A DNA stretch of 8,699 bases. Origin: Candidatus Omnitrophota bacterium (GTDB lineage: Bacteria; Omnitrophota; Gorgyraeia; JAFGHF01). Shown here piece by piece: positions 6,104 through 8,699 of the stretch. Positions within the stretch are counted from its first letter, which is position 1; each line of letters opens with the position of its first letter. The position numbers and the translations under genes are program-made. The notes beneath the pieces are model-generated. The model ran no database searches. It was not told the origin of the DNA and worked only from the letters and a program-made list of their open reading frames with translations. The stretch is taken from NCBI GenBank assembly GCA_024543015.1, contig JAMXCY010000006.1, forward strand, positions 1-8,699. The letters are read 5' to 3'.

Positions 6104-7246
6104 ATGCGCGCAAAGCGGATTTTGTTAATGCACATTAGTAATGTTACCGGACACCACCGGGCAAGTTTGGCTATCGAAGATGCCTTGCGGGAGGTGGACC
6201 AAAATGTAGAAGTCCGCAATATTAACGCCTTTAATTATACTAATTCTTACTTAGCCAGGTATATCTACAAGCTTTATATCTTGATTATTAAAGCTGTTCC
6301 TTGGCTTTGGGATTATCTTTACGATAATGAAGCTGTGCTGAAAAGAATAAAAAAGCTAAGAGCGTTAATTCACAGGTTAAGCGATAAGAAAATTAAGAAG
6401 CTGTTCGATGAATTTACGCCGGATATTGTGGTCTGCACCCAGGCCTTCCCCTGCGGAATGGTAGCCGATTATAAATACAGGCATAATTTAAACCTGCCTT
6501 TGGTGGGAGTATTGACTGATTACGCGCCACACGTTTACTGGTTGAATGATTACATAGACCTTTACGTTGTTCCGGATCCAAAAGTGGGCAAAAAGCTTCT
6601 CCAAAAGGGGGTCTCTGGAGAACGTCAAAGAACTCTGGGTATTCCTATCGATAAAAAGTTTGGTCAGCAAACTAACTGCGAAGAAGTCTTTCGCAAACTA
6701 AAATTGGACCCTAAACTTCCGGTGATATTGATCATGGGTGGAAGTCAAGGTTTGGGACCGATAAAGAAAATAATCCAGACCTTAGATAGATTGACTCAAG
6801 ATATACAGCTGATCGTGGCCTGTGGTACGAATAAAAGGCTTTATAAATGGATTCGAAAGAATAAGCCATTTCTAACTAAGACCATTTGCGTGGTAGGGTA
6901 TGCGGAAAATATTGATGAGTTGATGGCTATTTCCAGCCTGATCGTTACAAAAACCGGTGGTTTAACTTCCGCCGAGGCCTTGGCCAAATCCTTACCGATA
7001 GTGATTATTAATCCACTTCCGGGACAGGAAAGCCTAAACACCAAATTTCTATTAAAATCCGGGGCAGCCTTAAAGGTTGGTAATTTCCTGGAGCTTCGGT
7101 CTTTAGTTGAACGCCTGTTAAGTGATGATTCAAAACTTAAGCAATTACGCAATAAGGCCTGCAGCCTTGCCTACCCCGATTCAGCCTTGAAAATTGCCCA
7201 AACTGTTTTAAATATGACTGACTCTCAACATACTAACAATAATTAA
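6104..7246 (+). CDS. GT28-family glycosyltransferase, MGDG synthase/MurG-like
   Basis: A 380-residue GT-B glycosyltransferase of the group that includes plant monogalactosyldiacylglycerol synthase, Bacillus UgtP and, more distantly, MurG. These add a sugar from a nucleotide donor to a membrane lipid at the cytoplasmic face. The N-terminal acceptor domain has GHHRAS (16-21), the glycine/histidine loop of MGDG synthases, and TDYAPHVYW (138-146), typical of the group. The C-terminal donor domain has the loop GGSQGLGP (212-219), then KTGGLTSAEAL (283-293) and PLPGQE (304-309). There is no export signal; the hydrophobic, aromatic stretch at about 49-73 may sit at the membrane surface. The start has only a weak AGG 6 bases upstream. 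It is the first gene after the promoter at 6043-6071 and its stop codon touches the next gene's ATG. The donor sugar and the lipid acceptor cannot be read from the sequence. Confidence 0.87.
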   Translation: MRAKRILLMHISNVTGHHRASLAIEDALREVDQNVEVRNINAFNYTNSYLARYIYKLYILIIKAVPWLWDYLYDNEAVLKRIKKLRALIHRLSDKKIKKLFDEFTPDIVVCTQAFPCGMVADYKYRHNLNLPLVGVLTDYAPHVYWLNDYIDLYVVPDPKVGKKLLQKGVSGERQRTLGIPIDKKFGQQTNCEEVFRKLKLDPKLPVILIMGGSQGLGPIKKIIQTLDRLTQDIQLIVACGTNKRLYKWIRKNKPFLTKTICVVGYAENIDELMAISSLIVTKTGGLTSAEALAKSLPIVIINPLPGQESLNTKFLLKSGAALKVGNFLELRSLVERLLSDDSKLKQLRNKACSLAYPDSALKIAQTVLNMTDSQHTNNN

Positions 7247-8116
7247 ATGTTATATCTTCTCTATAGAATGGGGAGATTTCTGGCGCTGGCGCTACCGCTT
7301 AATATTGCTTACCGCATAGCGGATATCGGAGGCGGTCTTTATTATTTGCTTGCCAGAAAAGATAGGAAGATAGTTGCTAACAATCTTAGAGTGGTCTTAA
7401 ATCAGGTTGGCGATCCAGGCCAGATTCGTTACCTCACTCGGATGGTCTTTGTCAATTTCGGCCGCTATTTAGTTGAGTTCTTTCGTACTCCAAAAATAGA
7501 TTTAAAATATATCAAAAAACATATCAGGATTGAAGGCAGGCAAAACTTAGATCAGGCCTTAAACCTTGGCAAGGGAGTCTTATTAGTAAGCGCACATTTA
7601 GGAAATTGGGAACTGGGAGGGATGGTTCTATCTATCTTGAATTATCCGCTAAGCATTATTGTCTGGTCCCATAAAAATAAACTGGTTAACAACTTCTTTC
7701 TTCAGCAAAGGCAAAGCAAGGGGCTGGAAGTAATACCTTTGGGCTCGGGGTTAAAAAGGGTTTTTTTGGCCTTAAAGAAGAATCAGATTGTTGCCTTGTT
7801 GGGGGATGTGGATTATGCCGACCATAATGCAGGAGTAAGGGTGAGCTTATTTGGCCGGGATACTGTTATGCCTAAAGGGCCAGCTGCATTTGCCCTGAAG
7901 ACCTCTTGCGCAATTGTCCCTGTTTTTATGTTAAGAGAACAGAGCAATTATTTTAGGTTTATCATTAAAGAGCCGATAACTTACAGCCCCAGCGGCCGTT
8001 GGGAACAGGATTTAAACAATTTGACTCAAGAAATAGCCAAGACAATAGAGTCTTCTATTGCCCTCTCTCCTGCGCAGTGGTTTATGCTTAAGCCCCGCTG
8101 GCAGAACACTCGTTAA
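7247..8116 (+). CDS. LpxL/HtrB-family lysophospholipid (lipid A-type) acyltransferase
   Basis: A 289-residue acyltransferase of the LpxL/LpxM/HtrB family, which transfers an acyl chain to a lipid A precursor or similar glycolipid at the inner membrane. The hydrophobic N-terminus (about 1-36) is the usual membrane anchor. The catalytic HX4E motif is HLGNWE (117-122). Other family marks are QQRQSKG (153-159), the LLGDVDY segment (184-190), LFGR...PKGPAAFALKT (201-219) and the C-terminal PAQWFMLKPRW (275-285). E. coli homologues are a little longer (about 305-325). The ATG follows the preceding TAA directly, with no ribosome site nearby, so translation is likely coupled to the glycosyltransferase. 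An internal ATG at residue 8 has no better site. Its presence argues for an outer membrane with lipid A or a lipid A-like molecule; whether the acceptor is lipid A or the product of the upstream glycosyltransferase is unknown. Confidence 0.9.
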   Translation: MLYLLYRMGRFLALALPLNIAYRIADIGGGLYYLLARKDRKIVANNLRVVLNQVGDPGQIRYLTRMVFVNFGRYLVEFFRTPKIDLKYIKKHIRIEGRQNLDQALNLGKGVLLVSAHLGNWELGGMVLSILNYPLSIIVWSHKNKLVNNFFLQQRQSKGLEVIPLGSGLKRVFLALKKNQIVALLGDVDYADHNAGVRVSLFGRDTVMPKGPAAFALKTSCAIVPVFMLREQSNYFRFIIKEPITYSPSGRWEQDLNNLTQEIAKTIESSIALSPAQWFMLKPRWQNTR

Positions 8117-8126
8117 GATGGAGGTT

Positions 8127-8132
8127 AGAGGA
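8127..8132 (+). promoter_or_regulatory. Shine-Dalgarno for the TTG-started GT2 gene
   Basis: AGAGGA lies 4 bases before the TTG at 8137; a second GGAGG at 8120-8124 is 12 bases away. Either could serve. Together they support initiation at the TTG, which begins exactly at the conserved KICVLIPSYNE segment. Confidence 0.55.
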
Positions 8133-8136
8133 AGAA

Positions 8137-8699
8137 TTGAAGATATGTGTGCTTATTCCTTCATATAACGAATCTAAAACAATCGGACCGTTGGTCGAAA
8201 AAGTAAAAGCTAAAGGCCTGGATGTGCTGGTGGTCGATGATGGTTCGATTGACCAGACTTACGATATTGCTCAACAATCAGGAGCCCATGTACTAAGGCA
8301 CCAGCACAACAAGGGAAAAGGAGCTTCCTTAAAAACAGGCTTCCGCTACATTCTAGAAAACGACTATGATGCGGCGATAATAATGGATGGGGACGGACAG
8401 CATAGCCCCGAGGATCTGTCTAAGTTCACAGAAGAAGCCTCTAACCCTGAAGTTGATATAGTTGTAGGCAACCGAATGATTGACTGCAAAAATATGCCCC
8501 GGATTCGCTGGCTGACTAACAAATTTATGTCCTCAATTATTTCTTTAATCTGTCAAAAAGGTATGGCCGACAGCCAGTGTGGTTTTCGTTTAATCAAAAG
8601 AAAAGCGCTGGCTGCTTTACACCCTACAAGTTCCAACTATGAAATAGAGTCAGAGACAATCATCGAAGCAAGCCATAAAGGGTTTAAGATCAAGTTTGT
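8137..8699 (+). CDS. GT2-family glycosyltransferase, DPM1/polyprenyl-phosphate type (3' truncated)
   Basis: The frame stays open to the window's end, giving 187 residues of a GT-A glycosyltransferase. It begins KICVLIPSYNE (2-12), the first nucleotide-binding strand of GT2 enzymes. VVDDGSIDQT (32-41) and the metal-binding MDGDGQHSPED (83-93) follow. QCGFRLIKR (147-155) and the YEIESE...KGFKIKF run (168-187) are characteristic of the dolichyl/polyprenyl-phosphate mannosyl- or glucosyltransferase branch, which loads a sugar from a nucleotide donor onto a lipid carrier. Any C-terminal membrane helices would lie beyond the window. The start is a TTG 20 bases after the acyltransferase stop; an ATG at 8118 is in a different frame that soon stops. 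It is the third gene of the lipid operon and suggests that a lipid-linked sugar feeds the same envelope glycolipid or polysaccharide. Confidence 0.85.
   Translation, partial: MKICVLIPSYNESKTIGPLVEKVKAKGLDVLVVDDGSIDQTYDIAQQSGAHVLRHQHNKGKGASLKTGFRYILENDYDAAIIMDGDGQHSPEDLSKFTEEASNPEVDIVVGNRMIDCKNMPRIRWLTNKFMSSIISLICQKGMADSQCGFRLIKRKALAALHPTSSNYEIESETIIEASHKGFKIKF

Noticed and set aside
8118..8168. ATG at 8118 as the start of the last gene
   Set aside because: It is in a different frame from the GT2 protein and reaches a stop codon after 16 codons.
1..8699. tRNA or rRNA genes, CRISPR arrays, insertion sequences, prophage or defence genes
   Set aside because: Nearly all of the window is occupied by identifiable metabolic, pilus or lipid genes, and the remaining gaps are too short and show no such pattern.

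Overview
This window looks like a piece of a free-living bacterial chromosome with moderate to low GC and very tight gene packing. All nine genes lie on the + strand, and the only sizeable gap is about 118 bases. An LpxL-family acyltransferase suggests a diderm envelope, and a PilT ATPase suggests type IV pili. The gene style (small AT-leaning genes, HACN/LeuC-type hydro-lyase, MGDG-synthase-like glycosyltransferase) would fit an uncultured lineage such as Omnitrophota or a relative. That placement is an impression, not something the sequence proves.

Region 1 (bases 1-5985) is one long co-directional cluster. It begins inside a large-subunit LeuC/aconitase-family gene, then pilT, the matching small subunit (LeuD family), an isocitrate-dehydrogenase-type beta-decarboxylating dehydrogenase, an LDH-like malate dehydrogenase, a class I/II aminotransferase of the AlaC type, and a 78-residue protein with the strongest Shine-Dalgarno in the window. 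Spacings are 8 and 5 bases around pilT, then overlaps of 11, 4 and (by the longer reading) 4 bases, so translation is probably coupled. The two hydro-lyase subunits, an isocitrate-binding dehydrogenase and malate dehydrogenase read more naturally as a partial TCA module (citrate to isocitrate to 2-oxoglutarate, oxaloacetate to or from malate) than as leucine synthesis. The aminotransferase could draw on the resulting 2-oxoglutarate/glutamate pool. The small-subunit specificity loop (YKFS) matches neither the isopropylmalate-type nor the homoaconitase-type loop, which leaves room for an aconitase role.

Region 2 (5986-6103) has a pyrimidine tract, a good sigma70-type promoter with an extended -10, a perfect 12-bp palindrome at the predicted transcription start, and a near-identical 13-base direct repeat. 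No convincing hairpin terminator is visible.

Region 3 (6104-8699) is a second operon for envelope lipids: a GT28/MGDG-synthase-like glycosyltransferase, an LpxL/HtrB-like acyltransferase that abuts it with no gap, and the start of a GT2 glycosyltransferase (TTG start) that runs off the window. Together they suggest assembly of a glycosylated, acylated membrane lipid.

No RNA genes, CRISPR arrays, insertion sequences or phage genes were seen. The most notable features are pilT lodged between the two subunit genes of one enzyme, the unassigned specificity loop of the hydro-lyase, and the uncharacterised small protein.
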